Positions 1 through 12,439 of a stretch of DNA of 64,000 nt are shown piece by piece. The first letter of the stretch is position 1; each line of letters starts with the position of its first letter. The position numbers and the translations under genes are program-made. The stretch comes from Lepus europaeus (taxonomy: Eukaryota > Chordata > Mammalia > Lagomorpha > Leporidae), in NCBI RefSeq assembly GCF_033115175.1, contig NC_084836.1:77404253-77468252 (forward strand), read 5' to 3'. Below the pieces are notes generated by a model. It saw nothing but the letters and a program-made list of their open reading frames with translations, ran no database searches and had not been told where the DNA came from.

Positions 1-349
1 GAAATAGGTGACCAATACTCATGGGAAACAAACTGGCAACAAAAAAGACCAAAATGTGACCATTTTGGTCTGGAACCATTCCCTCCTCACTTCCCTCCCT
101 GCCCTCCCTCCTGTGGACAAGTGCTAGCATATGGAATGTTTACCGATGGTGTAACAAACTTTCATCCAAAAGTCATTTACAGAGGACATGCTTTCCCATG
201 AATGTCAACACCAATTACATAAAATATGTGAAGTTTACTGCCTTGTCATACATAGGCAACCTCTTGACATCTAGAACCTAAGTGTCACAAAATTAGGAGT
301 CGTTTGTCCACTATATACACTATAGAAATAGTAAAACAAAAGGACCCAA
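1..349. other. Unassigned sequence
   Basis: I recognise no gene or repeat family here. The stretch is moderately AT-rich and leads into the first copy of repeat R. An open frame over 304-561 runs on into R and has no recognisable protein similarity. Confidence 0.4.
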
Positions 350-1760
350 ACACAGAAAAATGGCTGAAAATAGCCCAAGCAGCAACACACCATCATATTA
401 CCTCTTACAATTCCTCACCTCCCACCTTCTCCAAACCACAGAACACACACAGGTTGTACAAGGCTCCCAGACAAGGCCAACAATTCCATTCCCCAGAGAC
501 GCATTTCATGAGTTTTACCAAAAAGATATTTAGAGAGGTATGTCACTATTTCTGCATTTAACCTAGGATTGCTCAAGAACCAAGGGGCATCACGCACAAG
601 ACCTGCTGTGTTTCTAACTCGCCCCTATGGTACTCGGCGGCCTCCGTCCATCCAGGACCCCTGGATGGAACCACAGCCTTAGGTTTGGAAAGGCCGTGCA
701 TAAAGCAGAGAGCAGCTTCCAAATCTGACACACGCAGGCCTCCCGACAACAGCTGGCGCATCCTCCCGAGGGTGGCTGGCCTCTCAGACGGCCTTATCCA
801 TAGGCACACCAGTGTCCAGCGGGGCCCAGCCTGCCCACCCTGGCCCACGGCCGCTCACCGCTCTGCCGCTGTCATCCCGAGGGTCTCTGTTTCCTTCCTG
901 GCTGCTCCGCGCACTTCCCTTCACAGAGGCCTCGGTCCAGTCCCTCTTCCAGGGCCGCAGAGGTGTCCGCCAGCTGCAACACCGTGCTCAGCCCAGGCCC
1001 CGCATCCGCCAGGCCCCAAGGCCGGAGGACCAGGCCGCGCTTGTGCACTGCAGCCCGCCTTGCCTGCTAGACCCTGGAGCTGCCAATGGCCTCCGCGGCC
1101 TGCCAGTGCCTGCCAGGCTCCTCGCCTCACCGCACGCGCACACCAAGGGCCATTCTCCCTGCACCCAGGAGGACTGGAGCAGCCATTTGCAAATGTGGCC
1201 AAACTGCAAAGGGCAGCATCACTCTACTCTAACCACACAAGCACACACAGGAATACACTACACATGCAAACACAATACAGGCACCCCACACACATCACAT
1301 ACACCCATGCACAGACAACACACAGACACCATACATACACCCTCCCCACAGACTCAGAGACACCACACATACACATGTGCACACATGCACTTACACACTA
1401 CACTGACACACACACAAACATGAACACATGCACATATGCGTACCCTCCCACACACACAGACACCACACAGACTCACTTGCACACACAGGCACACATGCAC
1501 ACAACCCACACAGACTCACAGACATCACACATACCCACATGCACACAGAGATGCACAGACACAGACACACACAGATGCACACACACATACCACAACATAC
1601 ACACTCTTGGAAAGCCTACATGTGTTCATTGATTGTACTGAATCAACTTAATAAACTACCGTTCTGAATAGGGCACATCTTTAATTAGCATAGAGTCACT
1701 AGCTTCTTTATTGGGCAATAATATTATAGCTTTTACTTTGGTTGGGTTGAGTCGTCCATG
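350..1760 (+). repeat. Low-copy repeat R, copy 1
   Basis: This block recurs at 34672-36572 on the same strand and at 57626-58912 inverted. Its parts in order are: about 230 bases of ordinary composition; a GC-rich part (about 600-1220) rich in CpG; a CA-rich tandem array (about 1225-1610); and a short AT-rich end containing attgtactgaatcaactt. Copies 2 and 3 continue into an L1 3' end and about 90 more shared bases; this copy stops matching just before that point. Long frames on both strands (for example 685-1632) reflect few stops in GC- and CA-rich DNA. I do not recognise the family; it may be an undescribed rabbit repeat or a small segmental duplication. Confidence 0.8.
1225..1612. repeat. 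CA-rich degenerate tandem array in R copy 1
   Basis: A run of CA dinucleotides is broken by short units such as gactcagagacacc and acacatgcaca, giving an imperfect minisatellite. The same array with related units occurs in both other R copies, so it existed before R was duplicated. Confidence 0.85.
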
Positions 1761-4149
1761 GTTAGGTACACTTATACTGGTAGCTATCAGATTGACAGCT
1801 TGTTCCTGGGAAGTCGCAGCTTTATTTGTCACATCATTGTGATACACGACTTGGAATCATCTTGGGGGAACACTCAGAGCAATTTGATCTGTGAAACAGT
1901 TTCTGAAGCATCCTTCATCCGTGTCATGGAAGATTAATTCTCTGTGCAGGAGGAGGTCAGCCGCCAAGACAAGGCACCGCCTGTAGCAGCTTCACCTGCC
2001 TGCAGGAGGAGGGCCGATTGCACAGTGCTGTTTTTCCTGAAACCAGATCTACAATCACCCCCCTGGAGCAGTGAAGCATGCTTAGCTGCTGGTGTGGCTT
2101 CCAAGAAATCCAGGATCTGGGGAGAGATTTGCCCCAGGCTAAAGAGATCTCTCTCACCCTCCCCAGGAGGCACTGTTGCCCACTCCAGTCCTTTCAGAAA
2201 ATTATATTCCATGAGTTTTGGCTCCCTCTAAATCTTCCACCAAACCAGTAGAGTGCTTTCATTCTTACTAAGGAAAATATAAATGAGAAAATATAAAAAT
2301 GAGAGCTATTATGCACTGAATGTGTCAACCATTTAAGAGTGAAATGTACAAAAGAGTTCCGGGTGATTATCCTAGTGCTGCCGCCACACTGTGACTGGAT
2401 TTTGGTGTGATAGGTCAGCTGTTCCCAAAAGTCTATTCAGTAGCTGCCAAGAAATGGGCAGGGTGCTACTACTTCAGGGACTGGCTTCTATTCTTGGAAA
2501 CTTCATCATCTGAAAATTATTGCTAGAATTCTTGGTAAAAATGTCAGTATGCCTAGACATTTCTTAGAAAAGAATATAAATTTAAGGTAGAAATGCTTGG
2601 TGTTCTAGGAAAATTCCAACTATCAATAACTTTCAATTTTTAAATTTTATGCCAACAAACTCTCTTCATTTAATGATGTATTTCTGTGTCCTTAGGTTTT
2701 AAGGTTTCCTTTATATAGGAAATACACACACATACACACACACATATTGGCAGATGAAGAGGATCCTTATTTAATCCAATAAAAAAGAGTAGGCTATATA
2801 AAATCTACCTACAATGTGGTCATTTAGCCCCCGTTCCACTATAGAAAGTTAAGTCCATTCCTCCTCCTAGTTATAACTACAACTTCTGGGAATACTCAAA
2901 AAAAAAAAAAAACTAGCTGAGGATTTTGAAAAATCAATAAAAATCGAGAAGGAATGTTGTAGCCTGAATAAGTGATCCACATGGAGACGGGTTTCCTCTT
3001 TCTCCCCAACCCACTCCCATCCCTCCCTCCACCTTCTCAACCCCTGGCTTCCCTCCTCTTCCTCCAAACCCCCAATCATGGGGTCGATAGCTAAAACACA
3101 AACAGGATGTCCAAATTTCTGGCCAGAAGGACATGAAAAAGGGACACTGAGGGTTCTGCCATGAGATGCCCAGCCATTTGGCTCGAGGTTCTTTCTGGGT
3201 GTGTCCTGAGAGTGTTTCTGGGTGATTTATATTTCAATCAGTGAACTGAGTAAAGAAGACTGCCCCCACTAATGCAGGGGTTGGGGGCACCCAATCCACA
3301 GAAGTCCCAGATGGAACAAAGGCAGAGGAAGGGAAATTCGCTCTTCTGGCTGTCCTCCTTTGCTCTCCACCAGACTCGGCTGCTGCACCATTGGCCCTCC
3401 TGAGTCTCCGGCTCGCTGAGCTTGCTGGTTACAGACCTGGGGGAACTTTCTGAACACCAAAACCCAGGAATGACTTCACTGGGCCTGTTGAGGCATCATC
3501 CACAGAAGGAATTGTTTTGTTTCTTAGGTACTCCATGAGGCTAACTGGAGCAATTGCCACCTCTCTAATGGAAAGCAGAGCTTCTCAATGTTTCTGCCTT
3601 GCTTGGGTCTCATTAGTTTAAGTGCCTGTATTAAATATGCACATGTAGTTCTATCACAATATCCCAAGGAGGCTCTGAACCATTGGAAGCACTGCAGATC
3701 CTCCTGGGGCATTGCTTTGAGTAGGCAGCACCTAAGAATGGCAGCTGAGGGAATGCCATTGTGTCCTCCTGCTGGGTGTGCATTCATTCAGTTTCCCAGC
3801 AGCATATGAAGCCTTCTGGAACTGAATGGAGGATCACTTGGCTTTGCTCACAGCATTTTAGAAGATCAGCAGGCTTCTGTGTGCTGGCACTCACTTATTT
3901 TTCTAGAACTGGATTTAAGGGTAAAATGAAATCTTGCCCTCAACATTTAAAGGACTTTCAAATACTACATCACAGGTTTCGGTTCTAAAAACATCACTTT
4001 CCAAACTTGATGAGACTGTCATAGTTTGTAATTCATGGGACTCCAATTTCCATGGCTGTGCCATGACCAACTCCAACAACAATCTCTGTTAACAATGAGC
4101 ATCAATGTGCAACTCAGGCTTTCCCTTACAGCTGACTCTATCATTCACC
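1761..4149. other. Unassigned, mostly single-copy-looking sequence
   Basis: No gene or diagnostic repeat is visible. A short CA run lies at about 2725-2745, an A-run at 2899-2912, and a pyrimidine-rich stretch at about 2996-3075. Short frames on both strands are not supported by any recognisable domain. Confidence 0.35.
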
Positions 4150-4275
4150 AGTCTGCAAACTGTGTAAGGGATTTAATCTCTTTTGCCACTGTTTCCTCAG
4201 AGTATTGACTATCAATCATGTAAAACACTTTGGTCAGTGTCTCGTATATAATAAATACTTCATGAACTTTATCCA
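4150..4275 (+). repeat. MIR SINE fragment
   Basis: The order of words matches the MIR core and 3' part: gtaagggatttaatctctttt, ctgtttcctcag, catgtaaaacactttgg, and a final tataataaatacttcatgaac. This is an ancient mammal-wide tRNA-derived SINE and it is well diverged here. Confidence 0.7.
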
Positions 4276-4544
4276 TTCTAATTGTTTAGAGCTATGCAGT
4301 TTCAATGTACCATCTCAACCTGAAAATACAAATCAATTTGCAGAAAAAAACAACTAGCTTTAACTGATTTTATGATAGAAAAACTACTCGGAGGGAATGA
4401 TTTTATTCATTAAGACCCATTTCATCTCTATATCTGTTTAACATGAGAAATGAATGTACTAATACTGAATTCAGAAGTGATGTAAACTCATGAAAGGTAA
4501 CAGAGCTTTCGTGTAGACTGATCTTGTTAGTTGCTTTCTCAATT
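4276..4544. other. Unassigned sequence
   Basis: AT-rich DNA between the MIR fragment and the first CSINE; nothing else is recognised. Confidence 0.3.
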
Positions 4545-4885
4545 CTTTTTTTTACAGATTCTTTTGTTCATATATTTATTTGAAAGGCAGAGCAAAGAAA
4601 GGGAGGGTGAGACAAAGAAAGAGATCTGCTATTGGCTGGTGTACTCACCAAATGGAGCCAACAGCCAGTCTGGGCCCAGCCCAAATCAGGAGCCCATCTA
4701 AGTCTCCCACATGGGTGGCAGGGGCTCAAGTTCTTGGGCCTTCTTCCACTGCTTTCCCAGATGCACTAGCAGGAAGTCGGATGGGAAGCAGCGCACCCAG
4801 GACTGGAACCGGTGCTCTGATCTGGGATACTGGCATCTCCAGAGTGGCTTCACTGCTGCAAGACAATGCTGGCTCCAACAAGTGA
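4545..4885 (-). repeat. CSINE (lagomorph C-repeat SINE)
   Basis: Reading the minus strand gives the CSINE order: tRNA-like head, the 'gggcccaag..cttgggcc' region, a GA/CT-rich stretch, and an AAATA-type tail (poly-T side at 4548-4556 on the plus strand). It is diverged, an older copy. Confidence 0.85.
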
Positions 4886-4894
4886 TTTCTCATA

Positions 4895-5203
4895 GGTCAT
4901 AGAGAGTCAGAGACAGAGAGAGACATACAGAGCGAAATCTCCCATCCACTAATTCACTCCCCAATGCCTGCTCAGCCAAGGCTGGGCCAAACTGAAGCCA
5001 GGAGCTAGGAACTCAGTCTGGGTATCTTATAAGAGGAGCAGGGGCCCAACTATTTGAACCACCACCTGCTGCACCCCAGGGTATGCAGTAGCAGAAAACT
5101 GGGATTGGGAGCAAACCTAGGACTCAAACCCAGGCAGCAGAATATGGGATGCAGGCATCCCAAGCAAAGTCTTAATCACTGTGGCAAACATTCAGCCCTT
5201 AAA
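4895..5203 (-). repeat. CSINE, older diverged copy
   Basis: A second minus-oriented CSINE lies next to the first. Recognisable words include gagagagacatacagag, gaagccaggagctagg, and the tRNA-like head complement aagtcttaatcactgtggc near 5165-5185. Confidence 0.8.
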
Positions 5204-5374
5204 CTTTTCATTAGTACAGAAATATTTAAAGACCTGTCTTTGACCATGCATATAAATAAAACAGAATTCCACTTCAAATGGCTTTAATACTCAATTTTGA
5301 AACTTAAATTACATAAATTTCTTGTATGTACATAGAACAATGCATAACTGAATTTTTCTTTTTTACATATTCTT

Positions 5375-6000
5375 TTCCCATTTTAAAAAATTTTTATTTA
5401 GGGCACACAAATTTCATGTAGATCAGAAGCATAATGATACTTCTTAACCTGCCCTTCCTCCCTGCAATGTACCCACCCTTCTTCTTCCTCCCTCTCCTAT
5501 TTCCACTCTTTATTTTTTTACAAAGATCTATTTTCAGTTAACTTTATAGTCGTAAGATTAACCCTGGGGCCAGTGCTGTGGTGTAGCAGGTAATGCCACT
5601 GCCTGCTGTACAGGCAACCCATATGGGTACCGGTTCAAGTCTCAGCTGCTCCACTTCCGATCCAGCTCTCTAATATAGCCTGGGAAAGCAGTGGAAGATG
5701 GCCCAAGTCCTTGGGCCCTTGAACCCATGTCAAAAGACCTGGAGGAGGCTCCTGGCTTCTGACTGGAACAGCACTGGCAGTTGCAGCCAACTGGGGAGTG
5801 AACCAGTAGTTGGAAAACCTCTCTCTCTCTCTGCCCCTCCTCTATCTGTGTGTAACTCTGATATTCAAATAAATAAATAAATCTTTTTTTTAAAAAAGAT
5901 TAACCCTACACCAAAGAATGAGTTCAACAAATAGTATGAAGAAAAAAACACCGTTATTCAACAGTCAACAAGGGCTATTAAAAATCATTGCATCTGATTT
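5375..6000 (-). mobile_element. L1 3' end, minus strand, split by a CSINE
   Basis: The reverse complement reads as a rabbit L1 tail: 'ttgttgaactcattc', then 'agttaactgaaaat', then a purine-rich tract and an A-rich end (poly-T side at about 5383-5400). The CSINE at 5566-5895 interrupts it, and the L1 resumes exactly after the duplicated target. Confidence 0.8.
5566..5895 (+). repeat. CSINE with target duplication aagattaaccct
   Basis: A full-length CSINE starts at ggggccagtgctgtggtgta, carries the B-box-like ggttcaagtctc, and ends in a CT-rich stretch with aaataaataaataaatc. The 12-base direct repeat at 5554-5565 and 5896-5907 marks its insertion into the minus-strand L1 tail. Confidence 0.95.
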
Positions 6001-7201
6001 GATAAAGTGCAACACCCTTTTATGATGAAAACTCTAAACAAATTGATCTAGGAGGAACATTCCTCAAAACAATCAAGGCGATTATGACAAACCCATGGCC
6101 AGCATCCTACTGAATGGGGAAAACTTGGAAGCATTCCCACTGAGATATGGTCCAGACAGCGATGCCCACTCTCATCATTGCTATTCAATATAGTACTGAA
6201 AATTTTAGCCAGGGCCATTAGGCAAGAAATAGAAATCAAAGGGATACAAATTTGGAAGGAAGTAGTCAAACTATCCCACTTTGCAGACAATACAATTCTT
6301 TTTTTAGAGAATTCCAAGAACTCCACTTAGAGACTATTGGAACTCAAAGGAGAGTTTGGTAAAATAGCAGGATATAAAATCAACACACAAAAAATCAACA
6401 GCCTTTGTATACACAGACAATGCCATGGCTGAGAAAGAACTTCTAAAATCAATAGCATTCAGAACAACTACAAAAATATTAACCTTCTTGGAATAAATTT
6501 AACCAAGGTGGTCAAAGATCTCTACGACAAGAATTACACAACTCTAAAGAAAGAAATAGAAGAAGACATAAAAAATGGAAAAAAAAATCATGTTCATGGA
6601 TTGGAAGAATCAATATTGTCAAAATGTCCACTCTTCCAAAAGGAACTTACAGATTCAATGCGATACCAAATAAATACCAAAGACATTCTTGTCAGATGTG
6701 GCAAAAATGATGCTGAAAATCATATGCAGGCAGAAGAGACCTCGAATAGCTAAAGCAACCTTATACAACAAAAACAGAGCTGTAGGCATCAATACCAGAT
6801 TTCAAGACATACTACAGGGCAGTTAAAATCAAAACAGTCTGGTGCGAGTACAAAAACATATGGACAGACCAATGAAACAGAACAGAAACATCAGAAATCA
6901 ATCCAAACATCTACAACCAACTTATTTTTGATCAAGGAGCTAAATCCAATTCCTGGAGCAAGTATAACCTATTCAAAAATGGTGCTGAGGAAAATGGTTT
7001 ACCACAAGCAGAAGTATGAAGCAAGACCCCTATCTTACACCTTACACATTCAACAGGGATTAAACATCTAAATCTAAGACCTGCCACCATCAAAGTATTA
7101 GAGAACATTGGAGAAACCCTGCAAAATACTGGCACAGGCAAAGACATCTTGGCAAAGACCCCAGAGGCACAGGCAGCCAAAGGCAAAATTAACAACTGGG
7201 A

Positions 7202-7251
7202 TGACATCAAATTGAGAAGTTTCTGTACCAACAGAATGGGAGAAAATATTT
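7202..7251. repeat. 50-base target-site duplication, left copy
   Basis: Bases 7202-7251 are repeated exactly at 8547-8596 and flank a minus-oriented L1 tail. The repeated sequence is part of the host L1 ORF2. The length is well above the usual 7-20 bases for L1. Confidence 0.9.
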
Positions 7252-8546
7252 TTTTTGCATTTTTTTTAACTTTTATTTAATGAATATAAATTTCCAGTGT
7301 ACAGCTTATGGGTTACAATGGCTTCCCCCTCCCATAACTTCCCTCCCACCCACAACCCTCCCCTCTCCCGCTCCCTCTCCCCTTCCATTCACATCAAGAT
7401 TCATTTTCAATTCTCTTTATATACAGAAGATCAATTTAGTATAAAGATTTCAACAGTTTGCACCCACATAGAAACACAAAGTGAAACATACTGTTTGAGT
7501 ACTAGTTATAGCATTAAATCACAATGTACAGCACATTAAGGACAGAGATCCCACATGAGGAGCAAGTGCACAGTGGCTCCTGTTGTTGACCCAACAAATT
7601 GACACTCTAGTTTACGGCACCAGTAACCACCCTAGGCTGTTGTCATGAGTTGCCAAGGCTATGGAAGCCTTCCAAGTTTGCTGACTCTGATCATATTTAG
7701 ACAAGGTCATAAAAGACAGGGTGAGGATAGTAACCAATGATGCTAAGAGTGGCATTTACCAGGTCTGAACAATTATACAGCATTAAGTGGGGAAGAGGAC
7801 CATCAGTACACACAGGTTGGGAGTAGAGCCATTGGTGGTAGAGTAGAGGTTATGATTACAAAGGAATGAGGCCCAAGTGTGCTAGACAGGGTCTAGAACA
7901 AAGGACAGAGTCATTATTAGATGTGCTAAGAAAGGTGCTGTCTAAGCTACAATTAAGTTTTCTGATTGAGAGGCAAACAGAACCTGATAGAAGGGGCTTG
8001 ATAATAATCTGTTGGGCTTTAGGCCTTGTAAGTTACGAGGCCCAGACCTATCTATCTCTTCCCATGGGGTATATCCTAAGGGAGGTGTGAACCTCCTAGG
8101 GGAAGGCACTCTGTTGACTTTCATTACTTGGCTGGCCTGGGAGGAGAACTGGCCAAGTCAAGGCAGGGGGCATCTCTAACAAGAAATTGACAGTTCTGCC
8201 TGTAATGTTGCTGACCCTACTTGACCATCCCCTCAGCTGCAGTGGTCACTTTGGAAGTTGGGCTGAGTGAAGGGCTTTTCAGCTTAGAGCCAATAAGATC
8301 TGTGGCTCTGACCTGGACATCCTTCAACTCCAGGGCAGGTCCACTTCCAGTGATCCAACTCTTGGCAGAGCTGCCAGGGCTCTTCACAAACTGACTTCTG
8401 CTGAAGCCCAGGCTTACCACATTGAAAGCCACTGCAGTGGACTGGCCTGTTGGGTCTCCTTGAGGGCAGATCACTGTACAGATCAGCCATTAATAGGCCT
8501 GCCACCCATTGCTTCTGATGCCTAGCTTTCTTTTCCTCCTGGTTTG
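7252..8546 (-). mobile_element. Young 5'-truncated L1 3' UTR inserted into the older L1
   Basis: The poly-T side is near 7252-7269. The reverse complement gives the rabbit L1 terminus: a g/a-rich tract (ggaaggggagagggagcggg), then gctgtacactggaaattta and ttaaataaaagtt. It contains no ORF2 sequence. It interrupts the plus-strand L1 with a perfect 50-base duplication at both sides, which suggests a recent event. Confidence 0.9.
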
Positions 8547-8596
8547 TGACATCAAATTGAGAAGTTTCTGTACCAACAGAATGGGAGAAAATATTT
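8547..8596. repeat. 50-base target-site duplication, right copy
   Basis: An exact duplicate of 7202-7251. L1 ORF2 reading resumes immediately after it. Confidence 0.9.
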
Positions 8597-10474
8597 GTAA
8601 ATTATGCAACAGATAAAGGATTAGTCACCAGGATCTACAAAGCATTCAAGAAACTCCACCACAACAAAACAAACAACCCACTTAAGAGATGGGCCAAGGA
8701 CCTAAACAGACATTTTTCAAAGAGGAAATCCAGACATCCAATAGACACATGAAAGAATGTTCAGGATCACTAGCCACCAGATAAATGCAAATCAAAACTA
8801 CAATGGAGGTTTCACCTCACCCCGGTTAGAATGGCTTACATACAGAAATCAACTAACAACAGATGCTGGTGAGGATGTGGGGAAAAAAAGGCACACCAAT
8901 CCACTGTTGGTGAGAATGCAAACTGGTGAAGCCACTATGGAAGACAGTTTGGAGGTACCTCAGAAATCTGAATATAGCCCTACCACAGGCCTCAGCCATC
9001 CCACTCTTCACAATTTACCCAAGGGAAGTTAAATTGGCAAATACAAGAGCTATCTGCACCTCCATGTTTATTGCAGTTCAATTCACAAGAGCTAAGGCAT
9101 GGAGTCAACCTAAATGCCCATCAACAGAAGACTGCATAAAGAAATTATGGGATATGTACTCTATGGAATACTACACAGCGGTTAAAAAATGAAATCTGGT
9201 CATTTGCAACAAAATGGAGGAATCTGGAAAACATCATGCTGAGTGAAATAAGCCAGTCCCAAAGGGACAATTATCGTATGTTCTCTGTGATCTGTAACTA
9301 CAAACTGAGCAACTAAAAGGAAACCTGTAGAAGTGAAACTGACACTACGAGAAGCAATGACTTGATCAGCCTTTGTCCTGTCAAGAAACAGCTTACTATT
9401 TTATTCTTTTTAGTATTTTCTTTTTCTACTTAACACAATTCGTTGAACTCTTTACTTAACACAATTATTCTTCGGTGTTTAAATTTAACTGAAAACTGAT
9501 CCCTGTTAAAAATAAGAGTGGAAATAAGAGAGGAAGGAGATGTACAGTTTGGCACATGTTCCCTAGGACTTACCCCTAAGGGTAAAGCTAAAAACGTGCC
9601 ATAGGACTCCAAATCCCATTAAGTTGGCAGGTCCTAATGCCATCTTCTTAATTAAAGTGATTAGTTTAAGTTCATAACTGATCATAAAGATTCGATTAAG
9701 TGTCAGAGAGATTACATAAATAAGACCAAGTGTCTGCTAATAATAATTGATAGATTTTAAAAGGAGAGAACAATCCAACATGGGAAGCGGGATACTCAGC
9801 AGACTCATAGATTGCCTCAGAATCAGCCCTTAAGGCATTTGGAGCTGGTAAAAAGCTAATGAGAGTTTCTCAGGCATTGAAAGCCAAAGCACTCTGGCAA
9901 ATAATGACCTACATGAAAGATCTCTGTGAGTGAGAACCCAGTGGAAAGAATGGGCCATCAAAGAAGGAGGTACCTTTCTTTGAAGGGAGGAGAGAACTCC
10001 CACTTTGATCATGGCCTTGTCTAAATGTTGTCGGAGTTTGTGGACTCAAGAGGCTTGCATAGCCTTGGCAGCTCATGACAAGAGCCTCAGGTGATCAGTG
10101 ATGTCATAAATAAGAGTGTCAATTGTTAAATCAACAACAGGAGTCACTGTGCACTTATTCCCCATGTAGAACCTCTGTCCTTAATGTGTTGCACTATGAG
10201 AATTAATGGTAAAACTAGTCTTCAAACAGAACTTTATACTTTTGTGTCTGTGTGGGTGCAAACTGTTGAAGTCTTTACTTAGTATAGAGTTGATCTTCTG
10301 TGTATAAAGATAATTAAAAATGAATCTTAATGAAGAATGGGATGGGACAGGGAGTAGAAGATGAGATGTTTAGGGGTGAGAGGGCGGGTATGGGGGGAGT
10401 AACCACTATAATCCAAAAGTTGTACTTTGGAAATTTATATTAATTAAATAAATATTTCTATAAAAACTGCATCT

Positions 10475-10720
10475 CAAAGTGTCCATTTCACTCATATAGA
10501 TTACCTTTAAGGTATTCTATTAGTTACTACAGACCAGGGAGAACATATGGTATCTGTCTTTTTGGGACTGGCTCATTTCACTAAGTATAATGGTTTTCAG
10601 TTGCATCCATTTTGTTGCAAAAGACAGGATTTCATTTTATATTACTGATTGGTGGTATTCCATATTGTATATATCATAATTTCTTTATCTACTGCAGCTT
10701 TAACAGTGGTAAGTACATGG
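10475..10720 (-). mobile_element. L1 fragment, minus strand (ORF2 end)
   Basis: The reverse complement contains the usual end-of-ORF2 words, such as aatatggaataccaccaat and tttgcaacaaaatgg, and then tccctggtctgtagtaacta, which corresponds to the start of the 3' UTR. Truncated at both ends. Confidence 0.7.
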
Positions 10721-10965
10721 TTTGTTTCCATGAGGAACAGCTGAATCTATTTGGAGAGCCCAGCTTGCATCCTGTGTCTGCTGTTCAACAATCACATGTG
10801 TTTTGTGTTGGATAGGTGACCACCTATCTTGACAGAATATTCCAGTCTCCCTTGGTAAGCATGCTTAATAATCTGAGTGCTTTAAATATTGATTCTATCT
10901 GAATTTGTTCCTTAAATAACATTTATGAGAAATCAAAAATATAGAAACATCAATATTTCTCTTTT

Positions 10966-11300
10966 CTTTTTGACAGGCAGAGTGGACAGTGAGAGAGAGA
11001 GACAGAGAGAAAGGTCTTCCTTTGCCGTTGGTTCACCCTCCAATGGCTGCCGCAGCCAGCGTGCTGCAGCCGGCGCACCACGCTGATCTGAAGGCAGGAG
11101 CCAGGTGCTTCTCCTGGTCTCCCATGGGGCGCAGGGCCCAAACACTTGGGCCATCCTCCACTGCACTCCCAGGCCACAGCAGTGAGCTGGCCTGGAAGAG
11201 GGGCAACTGGAACAGAATCCAGCGCCCCAACCGGGACTAGAACCTGGGGTGCTGGTGCAGCAGGCGGAGGATTAGCCTAGTGAGCAGCACTATATGGCAG
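10966..11300 (-). repeat. CSINE2-type element
   Basis: The plus strand begins with the poly-T side and gacaggcagagtggacagtg and ends with the complement of the tRNA-like head (attagcctagtgagc). It belongs to the younger CSINE subfamily carrying ctggtctcccatggggcgcag. Confidence 0.92.
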
Positions 11301-11559
11301 TACAGAACTCGATGGTACAAGTAAAACAGAATATTCTAAGACTGAAATGATGATGTGTACGACAACTTTATCCCTTAAACAAAAGTTAAGAGACAAAACT
11401 ATGAATAACAACTATAGCTACAATAAATCGTAAGGTACACACATTACAAAATGATATAAATTCTAACATCAAATACATAAAAATGGGAGGTGAAGTAAAA
11501 GTGTACAATTATTCGATGCAATCAATTTATTATCAGATTTAAACAGGTTTTATATGTAC

Positions 11560-12265
11560 AAGATGCTCTGTGTCAGCCTCAGGTAAACATGAAGCAAAAA
11601 TCTTTAGTAAAAGTATAAAACACAAGTAGAAAGCATTCAAAGCACACAAATACAGAAGGCCATCAAACCACAAGGGAAGAAGACAGCAAGGGTGAAGAAA
11701 GAAATACTGTCTATAAAACAAGAAAATGACCAACAAAATGTAAGTAGTGAGTCCTTGCCCATCAATAACTACCTGAGTATACCTGGAATAAATTCGCCAA
11801 CAGAAAGACCCAAAGTACATGAGTAGGTTTCCCCGCCACTTCTATCAATCAACAGATGAATAGGCAAAAATCAACAAAGAAACAACAGAGCAAACCTATA
11901 CCATTGGCCAAATGGATCCAACTGATACCTATAGAACATTTCATCCCAAAACCACAGAACACACATTCTTTTCATCAGTGCATGGAACATTCTCTAGGAT
12001 AGACTATATACTAGGCCATCAACAAGTCTGAACAAATTAAAAAAAATGAAAATCCTGCCATGAATCTTTTCTGACCACAATGGAAAGAAGTTGGAAATTA
12101 ACATTATAAGAAACTCAGGAAAATACAGAAACACATAGAGACCGAACAACATGCTACTGAATGAACAGTGAATCATAGAAGAAATCAAAAAGAGAAATTA
12201 AAAAGTTCCTTGAAACAAATGAAGATGACAACACAACATATCAAAATTTATGAAATGTTTGAAAG
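11560..12265 (+). mobile_element. Old L1 fragment (start of ORF2 region)
   Basis: The text follows old mammalian L1: gtgagtccttgcccatcaat, then gaacattctctaggataga, then ctaggccatcaacaagtctg, ttttctgaccacaatgg, and aaacaaatgaagatgacaac. These encode the endonuclease part of ORF2 and carry many stops. It is degenerate and predates the CSINEs. Confidence 0.7.
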
Positions 12266-12435
12266 TAGATCTTTGTAAAATTTAAGAGTGGGAAAGGAAT
12301 AGAGAGGAGGATAAAAGGTTGGAGCGTGGGCAGGAAGGGGGGCAGGATGGGAAGCATCACTATCTCTGTATATATCTCTATATGAAATACAGGAAACTTG
12401 TATAACTTAAATGAAAATTTAAAACAGAAAAAAGA
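12266..12435 (+). mobile_element. L1 3' tail fragment
   Basis: A short segment with gtaaaatttaagagtggg, a G/A-rich tract and an A-rich end near 12420-12445 resembles an L1 3' terminus set into the older L1. Confidence 0.5.
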
Positions 12436-12439
12436 AAGA

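Larger units (their letters stand above)
6000..10470 (+). mobile_element. 5'-truncated L1 (ORF2 end and 3' UTR), split by a younger L1
   Basis: The plus strand carries the C-terminal part of L1 ORF2 (words such as tggccagcatcctactgaatgg, ggcatcaataccagatttcaa and ggaatactacacagcg) followed by the roughly 1.2 kb rabbit-type 3' UTR and an A-rich end near 10450-10470. The ORF2 has several stops and frameshifts and is dead. The sequence at 7252-8546 is a later insertion; ORF2 resumes at 8597 after an exact duplicate of the target. No ORF1 or promoter is present. Confidence 0.9.

Noticed and set aside
1225-1612. CRISPR-like array
   Set aside because: The units are degenerate CA repeats without spacers of constant length, and the DNA is mammalian.
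685-1632. 315-codon frame in R copy 1 as a gene
   Set aside because: Its C-terminal third is translated CA repeat (His/Thr runs) and the rest matches R copy 2 in a different frame.
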